Assembly (NCBI GenBank): GCA_903970165.1 | Contig: CAJCHZ010000061.1 | Location: 1-32,368, forward strand | Length of the DNA: 32,368 bases | From: Betaproteobacteria bacterium | GTDB lineage: Bacteria > Acidobacteriota > Terriglobia > Acidiferrales > UBA7541 | Reading direction: 5' to 3' | In this document: positions 1 to 9,018 of the stretch, one piece after another | Layout: every line of letters begins with the position of its first letter | How positions within the stretch are numbered: position 1 is the first letter of the stretch | Notes under the pieces: generated by a model | Told to the model about the DNA's origin: nothing | Databases searched by the model: none | The model's input: the letters and a program-made list of their open reading frames with translations, nothing else | Translations under genes and position numbers: made by a program

Positions 1-72
1 GCTCCGCAGGGCTTCGCTGCGGACAACATCCGCGAAACAAACAAGCCACAAAACAACACCACCCAAAAGGGC

Positions 73-112
73 CATTTCTAACGAGGTAAGAAAGGGGACA
101 TTTCTAACGAGG
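73..112. repeat. Two direct copies of a 14-bp motif, 26 bp apart
   Basis: The 14-mer CATTTCTAACGAGG occurs at 73-86 and again at 99-112, followed directly by a TTGACA-like hexamer. It lies just upstream of the decayed IS3-type transposase. Repeated short motifs near an element end are typical of transposase-binding ends, for example in IS21-like elements, so this may be the eroded end of the same or of another element. That is inference; no matching inverted copy was found after position 1187. A small hairpin (TCCGCAG/CTGCGGA, 3-23) lies further left. I see no gene in 1-182. Confidence 0.5.
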
Positions 113-182
113 GTTGACAGTGCGCTGAAGAGGGCGAAGACACGGTATTGGCGAAATCCCGTGAGTCGAGGTTCCGAGAGAA

Positions 183-1187
183 ATTCGTGATCTGAAGCGT
201 CTGCTCGCAGAGAAGGTTTTGGAGGTGGATTTTTTCAAAGGCGCCTTGCAGCGTATCGAGAGCCGCCACCGCGAGAACAGCGGATTTGGCCGGCCGACAT
301 TTACGAGTACATCCGGAGCGTAGTGTCGCTGCAAGGTAGTCTAGGGATTGAGAGGATGTGTCACTTAGCCGGCGTAAGCAGAGCTGGATTCTATAGGCAT
401 GTACGCGCGAGTGATAATTACGAGGAAGAAATGCAAGTACAGTCAGAGATTCAGAGGATCACTTTGGAGCACAGATGGCGGTAGGGGTATCGGCGCATGA
501 CGGCAGAGCTGCGAAGGCAGGGCATGCTCGTGAATCATAAGAGAGTCGCCCGCATCATGCCCGACGACAACTTAATTGCCGCTACCCGCGAGTGGCCTAG
601 GGGCAGACGAGGCCACATGGAAGTGCATGTCAACCTCGCGGGCCGTATGAAGGTGACCGGGATAAATCAGCTCTGGGTGGCGGACATTACTTACGTCCGC
701 TTGAACTGGGAATTCGTGTACCTAGCGGTGGTGCTAGACAGGTTCTCACGAAGAGTAGTCGGCTGGGCGCTCGATGGACTCTGAGCTCTCGACTTCCGCT
801 CGCTGCATTGGCGAATGCTTTGCAGGACCGAAAGCCTCGGCCAGGGTTGGTGCATCACTCGGATCGGGGCGTGCAGTACCTCCATGCCAATTACGTGGCG
901 ACGCTGCGCAAATACAGCATCGTCGCGAGCGTCAGCCGGCCTGCCAGTCGGGGCGACAATGCCAACTGCGAAAGCTTCTTCAGAACGCTCAAGCGGGAGA
1001 GATTAGAGCAACAGAATATGCGAATGTTGAGGATCTACGGATTAAAATTTCTCGGTTTATCGACAGCTACCACAATCGAAAAAGGCTCCATTCTGCCCTC
1101 GGATATCGCTCGCCTGCAGAATTTGAGAATGCGGCGGTATCCGCTGGCGTGGCTGGAATTTCAAGCGTCATAGAACTGGATCCCTAA
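183..1187 (+). pseudogene. Decayed IS3-family transposase (OrfA end plus OrfB)
   Basis: This is a remnant of an IS3-family DDE transposase. The end of OrfA is readable from 183 (RDLKRLLAEK, then DFFKGAL) and stops at 321-323. OrfB begins in the -1 frame (LGIERMCHLAGVSRAGFYRH) and has an in-frame TAG at 482-484 inside the usual H..YGYRR motif. The catalytic triad can still be read: the first Asp in WVADITYV, the second in HHSDRGVQY, and the Glu in NCESFFRTLK. Reading it requires a frame change near 780 and another near 1000, after which the usual C-terminus follows (FIDSYHNRKRLHSALGY, SPAEFE). One nonsense codon and two extra frameshifts make it inactive. The start of OrfA and clear terminal inverted repeats are missing. 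Confidence 0.88.
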
Positions 1188-1511
1188 CCGCATAAAGGCG
1201 GGACCCTCCCGAAATGGGGATCAACGTCGACTGTCACGAAGTGTCTGCCAAACAGATTGTCTCAATGAGGGGTTCGCTGCCTCCACAGCAAACAATCTAC
1301 ACTGAGCCGACTAATACTATGCACGTTCCCCCGCCACTTCGGTCTCAACCGAAGTTCTATCCGCATCTCCTTTATTTCCTTTACCTCTTTTCATTTTTTT
1401 CTGGCCCCTCTCCCTTTCACCCTGCGCCTTTGTAACTGAGAGTCGTTATGCCGAGACATCCCGCGACTCTCAATAACGTAACAGCCCGAAAGGGCAGAAA
1501 GGCTGACTAAC
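1188..1511. other. Gene-free stretch with hairpins upstream of the small secreted gene
   Basis: No credible gene. The stretch ends in a possibly structured leader: an inverted repeat TGAGAGTCG (1437-1445) / CGACTCTCA (1464-1472) and a short GCCC-GAAA-GGGC tetraloop hairpin (1484-1495), followed by an AGAAAGGCT ribosome-binding region just before the ATG at 1512. A pyrimidine-rich tract runs from about 1365 to 1430. I compared the leader by eye with GEMM-type riboswitches and did not find their conserved core, so no riboswitch class is assigned. Confidence 0.4.
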
Positions 1512-1868
1512 ATGAAAAAACGATTGATTTCCTGCATGGTGCTCGTGGCTATTCTGGCCGCGGCTGCTTCGGCTTACGCCGTCAATTGGAGTCCGTTCTA
1601 TGGTCTCACCAACAACGTTTCCGCGAGCTTTGCACCCGTGGACGCCACCACCTACACCTGGAAGTTCCGCAACGACGGGATCACCACCATCACCTACATG
1701 GAGTTCACTTACAGCTACGTCGATGCCAACACCGGGCTTTACAAAACGGATAAGGACGTCTTGCCCGGAACTTTGCGACCGGGCGAGGTCTTCGGAGGCT
1801 GGTCCGCATTTACGGCGGTATCGCGCTCGCAGCCACTCATTACTATCACGAAAATCAATCGAAACTAA
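1512..1868 (+). CDS. Small secreted protein of unknown function
   Basis: This 118-residue protein begins with a clear Sec signal peptide: Lys-Lys-Arg followed by a hydrophobic stretch and an AYA cleavage site near residue 23. The mature part of about 95 residues is rich in Thr, Tyr and Ser (for example TTYTWKFRNDGITTITYMEF) and looks like a small beta-sandwich exported to the periplasm or cell surface. There is no Cys and no lipobox. The ATG at 1512 has a purine-rich ribosome-binding region (AGAAAGG) and sits below two possible leader hairpins. A strong hairpin follows the stop codon. I do not recognise the family. It reads away from the decayed transposase and towards the sigma factor but is separated from it by 180 nt, so co-transcription is uncertain. 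Confidence 0.72.
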   Translation: MKKRLISCMVLVAILAAAASAYAVNWSPFYGLTNNVSASFAPVDATTYTWKFRNDGITTITYMEFTYSYVDANTGLYKTDKDVLPGTLRPGEVFGGWSAFTAVSRSQPLITITKINRN

Positions 1869-1884
1869 CGTTAAGCCCGGCAAG

Positions 1885-1920
1885 CGTGCGGCACTCGGCT
1901 TCTTCCCGAGATGCCGCATG
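1885..1920 (+). terminator. Strong hairpin after the small secreted gene
   Basis: TGCGGCACTCGG (1887-1898) pairs with the region 1906-1918 to form a 12-bp stem with one bulged base and a loop of about 7 nt. It lies 17 nt after the stop codon of the small secreted protein. The stem is terminator-like but lacks a clean T run (TGCTTTGCG follows), so it could instead be a 3' RNA-stabilising structure. Confidence 0.45.
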
Positions 1921-2047
1921 CTTTGCGTTACGCCAATCTTCGAATTCGATTCCGAGTCTCTCTTTTTTCCGTGTGCTGACCGCTAGGAGACATGGACGGC
2001 CACTCACCCGCAAGCTAGACTCCCCTGTCCGCAAAAAACGAGATCAC

Positions 2048-2626
2048 ATGAATGAGACGAATGATGTAACGGCACTCTTGTCACAAATGCGTAACGATAA
2101 ACAGGCCGCAGCTCACCTTTTGCCAGTAGTCTATGGTGAGCTGCGCCGGGTGGCAGCCGGCATGATGCGCAATGAACGGCCAGGCCACACGCTGCAACCC
2201 ACGGCTGTCGTGCACGAAGCCTATATGCGGCTCCTGGCTGGCGCTCATCCGACACTCCAAAATCGCGCTCATTTCTTTGCTCTCGCTGCGCGCGCCATGC
2301 GACAAGTCCTAGTGGATCACGCCCGGCGTAAGCTGGCCGAAAAACGCCGCGATGACATGCGCATCCAGGTAGAGTTTGAAGAAAATATCGCGCTTACCGC
2401 CCAACAATCCGAAGAGCTTCTGGCGGTTCACGAAGCCATCGCGCAGCTCGAAAGGCTGGACGCCCGCCAGGCACAAATCGTTGAAATGCACTATTTCGCT
2501 GGTAACGCGGTCGAAGAAATTGCGGCCGCACACGAAATCAGTGCACGCACCGTCAAGCGCGAGTTGCAGTCCGCCCGTCTTTTCCTGAAACAGCAGCTAG
2601 ACCGCAAGGGCGTCGCGCTGGCCTAG
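2048..2626 (+). CDS. ECF RNA polymerase sigma factor, Sig-70_X6 type
   Basis: This 192-residue protein is a small sigma-70-like factor that would direct RNA polymerase to a dedicated set of promoters. Region 2 is seen around LLPVVYGELRRVA and TAVVHEAYMRLL, with FFALAARAMRQVLVDHARRK, which is characteristic of the Sig-70_X6 (TIGR02999) subgroup. Region 4 ends the protein with an HTH (VEEIAAAHEISARTVKRELQSARLFL). The frame is open further upstream to 1886, but the start at 2048 gives the normal family length and N-terminus (NETNDVTALLSQM). There is no anti-sigma gene nearby. In Acidobacteriota and Planctomycetes such factors commonly lie beside Ser/Thr kinases, as here: the convergent kinase ends 115 nt downstream. 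Control by phosphorylation through that kinase is inference. The ribosome-binding site is weak. Confidence 0.9.
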   Translation: MNETNDVTALLSQMRNDKQAAAHLLPVVYGELRRVAAGMMRNERPGHTLQPTAVVHEAYMRLLAGAHPTLQNRAHFFALAARAMRQVLVDHARRKLAEKRRDDMRIQVEFEENIALTAQQSEELLAVHEAIAQLERLDARQAQIVEMHYFAGNAVEEIAAAHEISARTVKRELQSARLFLKQQLDRKGVALA

Positions 2627-2741
2627 GTTCTTTCGATGTCGGTCGCCGGCGCTCCTTCGTCACAGCTCGCTTACCACGCTTTTGATTCGGTTGCCGAGCA
2701 CAGATCGTCACGTGCGCGCTAACTTGCATCACACTCCCACA

Positions 2742-5657
2742 CTATTTCTTCCGCCACTCCGCCGCCTTCTCCGGCTTGCCCCGTGCCACATACATCTGCA
2801 CCAGCCATTTCTTTCCTAGGTCTAAATAATACAAGCCCGGAGCACCTACTTGGCCCTTTCGTGCCAACATTCCCTGATAGCCTTCCGCCAGAAGCGCCTC
2901 GGCCTCGGTGTATTTCTTTTGACCTGCAAGGCTCGCCCCTAGCACGCTCTCGCCGCAAAATTGGTCCCACGAGCCGGGCTCGTTTTTGCGAGTGAAGTCC
3001 AACGTCTGGCGAGCCAACGGTTCACTAGCGTCAGATTTCCCTTCCAAGATGTAGACCACTGCCAAATCCCCCACCGAACTCATCGTTTCCGGATGTTCCG
3101 GTCCGAGGGCCTGCCTACGCCCAGCCAACACTTCCGTGTAGTAGGTCTCCGCAAGCGTGTATTTGCCTTGTTGTAGGCGCATCAGCGCAAAATCCGAAAG
3201 AGTACTGAGCGTACTTCCGTGCTGAGGACCTAGTTTGCGCCGTTGCGCCTCGAGAGCTTGCGCGAATAGTGCCTCCGCCTGCGCGTACTTGCCTTCCTGC
3301 GCATAGCTGTTGGCGAGGTTATGCATCGACAGCAGCGTGTCGGGATGCTCGGCTCCCAACACTCGGCGCTTCACGTCCAATGTTTGCGCCTGGAGAGCTT
3401 CCGCCTCGGCCCACTTCCCCTGTGAAAAATACAGGTTGGCCAGGTTATTCATACACATTAGCGTTACGCGATGCTCGGGCCCCAAGACCCGCCGGTCGAT
3501 TTCGAGCGTCTGGCCGTAGAGCTCTTCCGCTTGCTCTCGTTTACCCTCCTTGCGATACATGATGGCCAGATTCATCATCGAGCTCAGAGTCTCGGGATGC
3601 TCCGGCCCCAAAACTTGTCGGCGCAAGTCCAGCGTTTCAGCGTAAAGCTTCTCAGCCTCGGAGAACTTGCCCTCATCGTAGTAAACGTTGGCGAGGTCGT
3701 TCATCACTCCCAACGTCCGCGGATGCTCGGCGCCAGAAACACGCCGGTAAATCTCAAGCGCCTGCGTATAGAGAGGCTCCGAGCGGTCGAACTTGCCATC
3801 CTCTTCATAGGCGTTTGCCAGGGCCGTCATCGAACTTAGCGTCAGTGGATCGTCCGGTCCGAGCACGCGCCGGCGAATCTCGAGCGCATTGGAATGAATC
3901 GCCTCTGCCTCGCCGTACTTGCCTTCATCTGTGTAGACGACTCCAAGATTGTGCATTGTGGCGAGCGTGTTTGGATGTTTCGGACCCAGAAGGCGGATTT
4001 GCATGTCGAGATTCGGACGTAGAATCGCCTCGGCGTCGGGAAACTTGCCTTGCTTCAGGAGAATCGTTCCGACACTTGAAACGGATTGGAGCGTTTTTGG
4101 ATCCTTCGCTCCTAACGTCTGGCGCCGCAGTTCCAGCGCCCGCTCGAATTGCTCCTTCGCCTTGGGATACAGCCCGACATCTTCGTACGTCTGGCCGATG
4201 GTCTGTCTCACCGCCGCTTCTACGTCCGGCTCGAACTTTCCGCTGATCCCCATTGCCGCCTGATCCAGGGCCGTTCGCACCTTGAGATCTGGATTAGGTT
4301 TCGGCGATAGTTGGCGGTTCGGGCTCGCTTGCGCCAGCACATCATTTCGCAAAAAATTGCTGACCGCTTCCGCTATCGCCGCTTCGCGGTTCGCGCGAAT
4401 CGTCTGCCGTATGCTGATCACGGCCGCCGCCGCAAGCACCACCACAAACGCGCTCGCCATCGCCAGTCCCCAGCGATGCCGGCTCGCAAACTTCCGCGCC
4501 CGGTACACTGCCGACGGTGGCACCGCCTGCACCGCTTCGTCTCGCAAATAGCGCGCAATATCCGCTGCAAAATCCGAGGCCGATTCGTAGCGTCTCCCGC
4601 GGTCCTTTTCGAGCGCCTTCAGCGCAATGGAATCGAGGTCCCCGCCAATCTGCCTTGCCAACGCCACCGGCTCCGTTTGCCGCCTCCGCGCCAGTTCTGT
4701 CTTGGTCGCTGCATCTCCCGTACGTATCTTCGTGCTCGGCTTCGGCGGATCTTCCTCTCGCAACCTCCGCAAAAACTCATCAAATGCAATTTTGCGCAGC
4801 TCGATCGGCGGCGCGCCCGCCAGCAGTTCATAGAAAATAATCCCCAGCGAGTACACATCGGTGCGCGTATCCACGTCTTCGCCCGACGAAAGCGCCTGTT
4901 CCGGGCTCATGTATTCGGGAGTTCCAATCAGCGATCCCACGCGTGTGAACATCGTATGTGCTGTCAATTTTTGACTCAGCGCCTTGGCAACGCCGAAATC
5001 GATAATCTTCGGCACCGGCCGTCCATCCAACTCCTCCACCAGGATGTTCGAGGGCTTCAAGTCGCGATGGATCACCGCCTTTTGGTGCGCGTGCCGTACT
5101 CCCTCGCACACCTGCATGAACAGCTCTAGCCGTTCTTTAATCGACAGCCGATGGTTGTCGCAGTAGTCGGTAAGCGGTACACCCGCGACGTACTCCATCA
5201 CAAAGTACGGAGCGCCGTCCACCGTGGAGCCCGCGTCGAATACCTTGGCGATTGCCGGATGCTCCATGAGCGCCAGTGCTTGACGTTCCGATTCGAAGCG
5301 GCCGATCACTTCCCGCGTATTCATCCCCGCTTTCACCAGCTTTAGCGCCACGCGTCGCCGCACCGGCTCTTTTTGTTCGGCCAGCCACACCTCTCCCATT
5401 CCGCCTTCTCCGATCTTTTGCAGCAGGTGATAGTGGCTGATGACCTTGTCAGCTAACTCATGAGGTGGGTCGTCCAGTGTCGCGGCGTCCAGTGTCGCGG
5501 CGTCCAGCGACGCGCGCGCAAGCAGCGACTCTGCTTCCCGGCGCAGCTCGTCATCATCACTGCAGACTTTCGCTAGAAAGGGCGCTCGCTGGCTGGGCTC
5601 GCGCTCCAGTGCCAAATGACAGAGATCTTTGAGCTTTTGCCATCGTTCCGCAGTCAT
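2742..5657 (-). CDS. Membrane Ser/Thr protein kinase with C-terminal TPR array
   Basis: This 971-residue PknB-type kinase has a short N-terminal region (1-73) with the WQKLKDL and EAESLL motifs common in this group. The kinase domain spans about 74-372: Gly-rich loop KIGEGGMGEV, ATP-binding Lys106 in VALKLV, catalytic HRDLKPSN with Asp199, DFG with Asp220, and the GTPEYMSPEQ activation segment. All key residues are present, so it should be active. A single membrane span lies at about 395-416. It is followed by 10-11 kinesin-light-chain-like TPRs of 42 residues (pattern GKxxEAExL..LGPEHPxTLxSMxNLA) to about 930. The kinase domain would be cytoplasmic and the TPR part on the far side of the membrane, probably binding proteins. 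The gene converges with the ECF sigma factor, a frequent pairing in this phylum, and is divergent from the secreted protein at 5879. Confidence 0.95.
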   Translation of the reverse strand: MTAERWQKLKDLCHLALEREPSQRAPFLAKVCSDDDELRREAESLLARASLDAATLDAATLDDPPHELADKVISHYHLLQKIGEGGMGEVWLAEQKEPVRRRVALKLVKAGMNTREVIGRFESERQALALMEHPAIAKVFDAGSTVDGAPYFVMEYVAGVPLTDYCDNHRLSIKERLELFMQVCEGVRHAHQKAVIHRDLKPSNILVEELDGRPVPKIIDFGVAKALSQKLTAHTMFTRVGSLIGTPEYMSPEQALSSGEDVDTRTDVYSLGIIFYELLAGAPPIELRKIAFDEFLRRLREEDPPKPSTKIRTGDAATKTELARRRQTEPVALARQIGGDLDSIALKALEKDRGRRYESASDFAADIARYLRDEAVQAVPPSAVYRARKFASRHRWGLAMASAFVVVLAAAAVISIRQTIRANREAAIAEAVSNFLRNDVLAQASPNRQLSPKPNPDLKVRTALDQAAMGISGKFEPDVEAAVRQTIGQTYEDVGLYPKAKEQFERALELRRQTLGAKDPKTLQSVSSVGTILLKQGKFPDAEAILRPNLDMQIRLLGPKHPNTLATMHNLGVVYTDEGKYGEAEAIHSNALEIRRRVLGPDDPLTLSSMTALANAYEEDGKFDRSEPLYTQALEIYRRVSGAEHPRTLGVMNDLANVYYDEGKFSEAEKLYAETLDLRRQVLGPEHPETLSSMMNLAIMYRKEGKREQAEELYGQTLEIDRRVLGPEHRVTLMCMNNLANLYFSQGKWAEAEALQAQTLDVKRRVLGAEHPDTLLSMHNLANSYAQEGKYAQAEALFAQALEAQRRKLGPQHGSTLSTLSDFALMRLQQGKYTLAETYYTEVLAGRRQALGPEHPETMSSVGDLAVVYILEGKSDASEPLARQTLDFTRKNEPGSWDQFCGESVLGASLAGQKKYTEAEALLAEGYQGMLARKGQVGAPGLYYLDLGKKWLVQMYVARGKPEKAAEWRKK
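5471..5514. repeat. 15-bp tandem repeat inside the kinase gene
   Basis: CGTCCAGTGTCGCGG occurs twice in a row (5471-5485 and 5486-5500), followed by a third diverged copy from 5501. It encodes repeated LDAAT units just before the kinase domain, in the linker between the N-terminal region and the Gly-rich loop. The unit is a multiple of three, so copy-number changes would alter linker length without breaking the frame. Confidence 0.85.
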
Positions 5658-5878
5658 AGCAGGCTCGTTTTGGCGCGCAGTCTAACACAGGAAGCCCTCC
5701 CGTGGTTCAGCCGCATCCAGCCGGCCGTGGTTCCAGGTGGCGCGGAAACTAAACCATGGCCCTTGGAAAAGCGGCGAATATTTGGCCCCGCCCGCCCGAA
5801 TCTTGCGCCTCTGTACGTGAAGGCAGAAACAATCGCGGGCGTCGTTAAATACGTCGCCGAGATAGAAGGAGACGAGTT

Positions 5879-6640
5879 ATGCAAAACTCAAAAATCCTTG
5901 CCAGCGTAGCGATGACGATTATTTCTTCTGGTTTTTCTTTGAAGGTCGCGGCGCAAACGCCGAAGAACACCAGCTCTACTTTGACCGAATCCAGAAACGC
6001 GAGATCCGCCGCGCCAAGAATCAACTGCGAGTCGTGTCAAAGCAGCCTGCTCATCGTCGCGGATCAGCAGGGCAAGATCCGTGTAGACGCTCAACCGTTA
6101 GGCTCAGTAGCGGCAGGCGAAGGCAAATTGGTTCGGGTTGATCCAGGCGACCACCTTATCCAAGCGCAGTCGGCCGATCTAGTCTGGAACAGCACCATTC
6201 ATGTGGAAAAACCCGGGCAGGTCATTGTCCAGACGGGCCTAAAGACTCTCCGGCTCGCCTTACCTTGGGTCGGTGAATGGGTCGGCGGCATAGATTATGG
6301 CGAAACTGTAAGCAGTTCCGGCTCCTCGATCGTTTACGCCCACTATTATGAGCGGTTCACGTTTCGCATCGACCGTAGTGGCGGCTGCACAATGACGTTA
6401 GACCGCAGTTTCGACAACGGCTTCAACAGGGATGGTGAATCCCCTTATGCGTTGGTGGAGCGCGTGGCCGCAAGCGCCCGCAATGCCCATGCCGTTAACT
6501 ATACGTCCTCTTGCACCATCACCTCAGACGGCGGTATGAACGGCGCGGGTGTTTCCGTGGCTCCCGATGGAAACCTTGGTTTTAATGAGTGTTGGGCGGA
6601 TAAAAGGCGTGTCACAGTCCATCTCGAGCGCAAGAATTGA
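5879..6640 (+). CDS. Secreted protein of unknown function
   Basis: This 253-residue protein has a Sec signal peptide with a likely AA-Q cleavage near residue 25. The mature part opens with a Cys pair (INCESCQSS), then a PEGA-like beta segment (QGKIRVDAQPLGSV, VDPGDHLIQAQS, VEKPGQVIVQ) to about residue 120. The rest looks beta-rich with scattered Cys (GGCTMTLDRS, SCTITSDGG, FNECWADK). A good ribosome-binding site (GAAGGAGACG) precedes the ATG. It is transcribed away from the TPR-kinase across 221 nt, so the two may share a control region. PEGA-type segments often accompany Ser/Thr kinases, which hints at an envelope role; this is inference. I do not recognise a named family. Confidence 0.75.
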   Translation: MQNSKILASVAMTIISSGFSLKVAAQTPKNTSSTLTESRNARSAAPRINCESCQSSLLIVADQQGKIRVDAQPLGSVAAGEGKLVRVDPGDHLIQAQSADLVWNSTIHVEKPGQVIVQTGLKTLRLALPWVGEWVGGIDYGETVSSSGSSIVYAHYYERFTFRIDRSGGCTMTLDRSFDNGFNRDGESPYALVERVAASARNAHAVNYTSSCTITSDGGMNGAGVSVAPDGNLGFNECWADKRRVTVHLERKN

Positions 6641-7279
6641 GCGGAATCGCGGCCCAGGTCCCTGCCTGGCTTGATTCGCGACCACAAACCACCTTTGCAG
6701 AACAAACCGACTGACCGGCCGTAGCTGACCCCAGGTTCGCCAAACACGAATCTGGTTCTCGTTTTCCTCGTTCAGCCTGCTTATAGCTTCCCCAGCCGAA
6801 CAAGCGATTTGTTTGTTCGCGCCAACCGGTCCGGGACTGTGTTTTCCGTGCGCCATACGAGCGGGAATATTTGTCGGTGCGGAGCGTGAACATCGTGGCC
6901 GCGGCCCGCAGCGTGCGAGCCGGAGCGTAAGCATCCCGGTAAATATTGGGAAAGCATCGTCGCACAGCGAAAACTAGAAACGCATATAGTCTTTCCGGTC
7001 TGGAGATTGATTCGCTAGACATCAATAAAACTGTTGGTCGTGCTGATTTCACGATCCTCAAGCGACCGCGATCTGGAGCGCAGCGGCGGCCTACAGTAAA
7101 TACCGGATACAAAGGGTATTGCCTAACCTATATTGTCTCACGCCGTGGAAAAGTCGAAGATTCTGCTTTCGTTCAACTTTCGACAAGCAACCATGGTTGT
7201 TGCGACCGGATGCATCGATGGGAAGGGCGATTCGGTTCCACGATCGGCACGTCCATTCCTATGATTACGGCCGAACGCC
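6641..7279. other. 639-nt stretch without a convincing gene
   Basis: Open frames exist on both strands (plus 6946-7290, minus 6612-7112), but their translations show Arg/Ser-rich, low-conservation composition typical of antisense or non-coding reading and have no recognisable motif or ribosome-binding site. A short CCAGG/CCTGG inverted repeat lies just after the preceding stop codon. The stretch probably contains the promoter of the 7280-14065 signalling cassette, but I could not pick out convincing -35/-10 boxes. Confidence 0.4.
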
Positions 7280-8923
7280 ATGCAAATTGACTCGCAAGAG
7301 ATACTTCGCAAAAGCGCCGCGCTGGAGAGAGCCCTTCGCGCGAGCGATGAACGCTTCCACGCCGTGGTGAACAACATGGCCGAAGGCTTGTACACCGTAG
7401 ACACGCAAGGAATGCTCACATACGTCAATCCTTCCGCAGAGGCCATGTTTGGCTGGAAGCTCTCCGAACTTCACGGAAGAAAAATGCACGACGTGACGCA
7501 TTACCGGTATCCAGACGGCAGGCCATTTCCGGCGGCGGAATGTCCAGGTTTGCAAGTTCTGCAATCCGGTATTTCGCTGCGCGAACATGAAGATGTGTTC
7601 ATTCGCAAAGATGGGAGCTTTTTCCCGGTGGTCTATAGCGCCTCGCCGCTTAAAATCGACGATCAGACCGCGGGCATCGTGGTTTGTTTCCGGGATGACA
7701 CGGTGCGCCGCCAGGCCCAAGCGAACATCGAGCAAACTGAGCGGCAACTTCGTCATTCACTGCAGACCCTCGAAGTGCGAGTCTCCGAGCGCACCCGCGA
7801 GCTGGAGAGCGCCACAACCATGCTCCGGGAACTCTCGGCGCGGTTGTTGCAAACCCAGGACGAAGAACGCCGGCGCATAGCCCGCGAACTGCATGATGGG
7901 GTGGGTCAGTTGCTGGTGGCTTTAAGCATGAGCTTTTCGAAGTTTGGGCGCGAGGAAAACAATCTGACTCCGATAGGACGGCAGACGCTGGAGGAAAACT
8001 CTGCAATTGTAGCGCAGGCTTTGCAAGACATCCGGACCATGTCCCACCTCTTGCATCCACCACTGCTCGACGACATGGGTCTCGAATCGGCGCTCCATTG
8101 GTACATCGAAGGCTTTGCCGAGCGCAGCAAAATCCAGGTGGAGTTACAACTTCCTACCGGATTCAACGAAGGGTTGCCGCGCGATTTGGCACTATCCATT
8201 TTCCGCATTGTGCAGGAATCGCTCACCAATATCCATCGTCATTCGGGAAGCCCAACCGCGCTGGTTGCCGTGGAGCGGATCCCGGAGCAAATCATTTTGC
8301 GAATCAAAGACCAGGGGCGGGGCATTCCCGCCGATCTCCACGCCCGAATCTGTTCGGGGCAGAGCTCTGGAGTCGGCCTCCGGGGCATTCGCGAGCGGCT
8401 GCGGCACTTTGGCGGCCGGCTGTATATTCCCCAGGAACAGAAGGGTACGGAGATCGTGGCGATTCTGCCCACCGTGAGTTCGACGGGGACGAAGGAAGAA
8501 ACCATCGAGGGTCATGAAGCTGGGCGCGCTGCCGAGTCGCCGACATCGCAAATGGGCGCCGCCACCATTCTGTGCATCGACGACGAAGCCGTTGGGCAGC
8601 TGGCCCGGCGGCTGCTGCTCGAGTCTGCGGGCTATCGGGTGGTGGAAGCCCGATCAGGTGAGGAAGGACTACGCGCGTTTCAATCCTCGAAGATCGACGC
8701 CGTGGTTTTGGACTATTGGATGTCCGGACTGAAAGGGACGGCGGTTGCTTCGGAATTGAAACGACTCGACCCCGATATGCCCATCATCGTTCTTTCGGGA
8801 ATGGCCGATTTGCCCGGAGAGTCCGGTGGGCTCGTGGATGAATGGCTGATGAAAGGCAGTCATCGGCCCGAACACTTGCTGAATTCCATCAACGCCATGT
8901 TGCAACGTCGGGCGCAGAAATGA
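7280..8923 (+). CDS. PAS-domain hybrid histidine kinase with C-terminal receiver
   Basis: This 547-residue cytoplasmic sensor kinase has no membrane span. A PAS domain spans about 20-145 (SDERFHAVVNNMAEGLYTVD, NPSAEAMFGW) and is followed by a short coiled coil (about 148-190). The HisKA_3 domain has phospho-acceptor His205 in ARELHDGVGQ, and the HATPase has Asn317 in QESLTNIHRH, the GRGIP box and GVGLRGIRERL. These are features of the NarL-linked kinase class. After a linker comes a receiver domain (about 428-545) with IDDE, phospho-acceptor Asp478 in LDYWMSG, a conserved Ser (LSG) and MKG. NarL-type output regulators are absent from the window, so the phosphate may pass to its own receiver or to the free receiver at 13580. 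It is the first gene of a same-strand run. The ATG lacks a clear ribosome-binding site, so the start is less certain. Confidence 0.92.
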   Translation: MQIDSQEILRKSAALERALRASDERFHAVVNNMAEGLYTVDTQGMLTYVNPSAEAMFGWKLSELHGRKMHDVTHYRYPDGRPFPAAECPGLQVLQSGISLREHEDVFIRKDGSFFPVVYSASPLKIDDQTAGIVVCFRDDTVRRQAQANIEQTERQLRHSLQTLEVRVSERTRELESATTMLRELSARLLQTQDEERRRIARELHDGVGQLLVALSMSFSKFGREENNLTPIGRQTLEENSAIVAQALQDIRTMSHLLHPPLLDDMGLESALHWYIEGFAERSKIQVELQLPTGFNEGLPRDLALSIFRIVQESLTNIHRHSGSPTALVAVERIPEQIILRIKDQGRGIPADLHARICSGQSSGVGLRGIRERLRHFGGRLYIPQEQKGTEIVAILPTVSSTGTKEETIEGHEAGRAAESPTSQMGAATILCIDDEAVGQLARRLLLESAGYRVVEARSGEEGLRAFQSSKIDAVVLDYWMSGLKGTAVASELKRLDPDMPIIVLSGMADLPGESGGLVDEWLMKGSHRPEHLLNSINAMLQRRAQK

Positions 8924-9018
8924 CGGGCCGTTCCTTCGCCGTCGGCGGGCATCTTGAGTTGTGCTTGGCCACGCCTTCAGCGCCGGCCTGCGAGCAAATT
9001 CCAAACGGAGACCCGGTC

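Noticed and set aside
1214..1435. 73-codon frame after the decayed transposase
   Set aside because: The end is a low-complexity pyrimidine tract giving Phe/Pro/Leu; no start signal.
1437..1511. Cyclic-di-GMP (GEMM) riboswitch
   Set aside because: A GAAA tetraloop hairpin is present, but the conserved core of the class is not.
1886..2047. 54-codon N-terminal extension of the sigma factor
   Set aside because: Runs through a hairpin structure and does not resemble the family; the ATG at 2048 gives the normal length.
4311..5129. 272-codon open frame on the plus strand inside the kinase gene
   Set aside because: Antisense shadow of a GC-rich gene. Arg-rich translation with no motif, while the opposite strand encodes a complete kinase domain.
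6612..7112. 166-codon minus-strand frame
   Set aside because: Overlaps the end of a real gene on the other strand; Arg/Ser-rich with no motif.
6946..7290. 114-codon plus-strand frame before the hybrid kinase
   Set aside because: No ribosome-binding site, no recognisable domain, and it runs into the kinase start. Composition looks non-coding.
8842..9018. 59-codon N-terminal extension of the TonB receptor
   Set aside because: Overlaps the end of the hybrid kinase gene and would bury the signal peptide; the ATG at 9019 has a ribosome-binding site.
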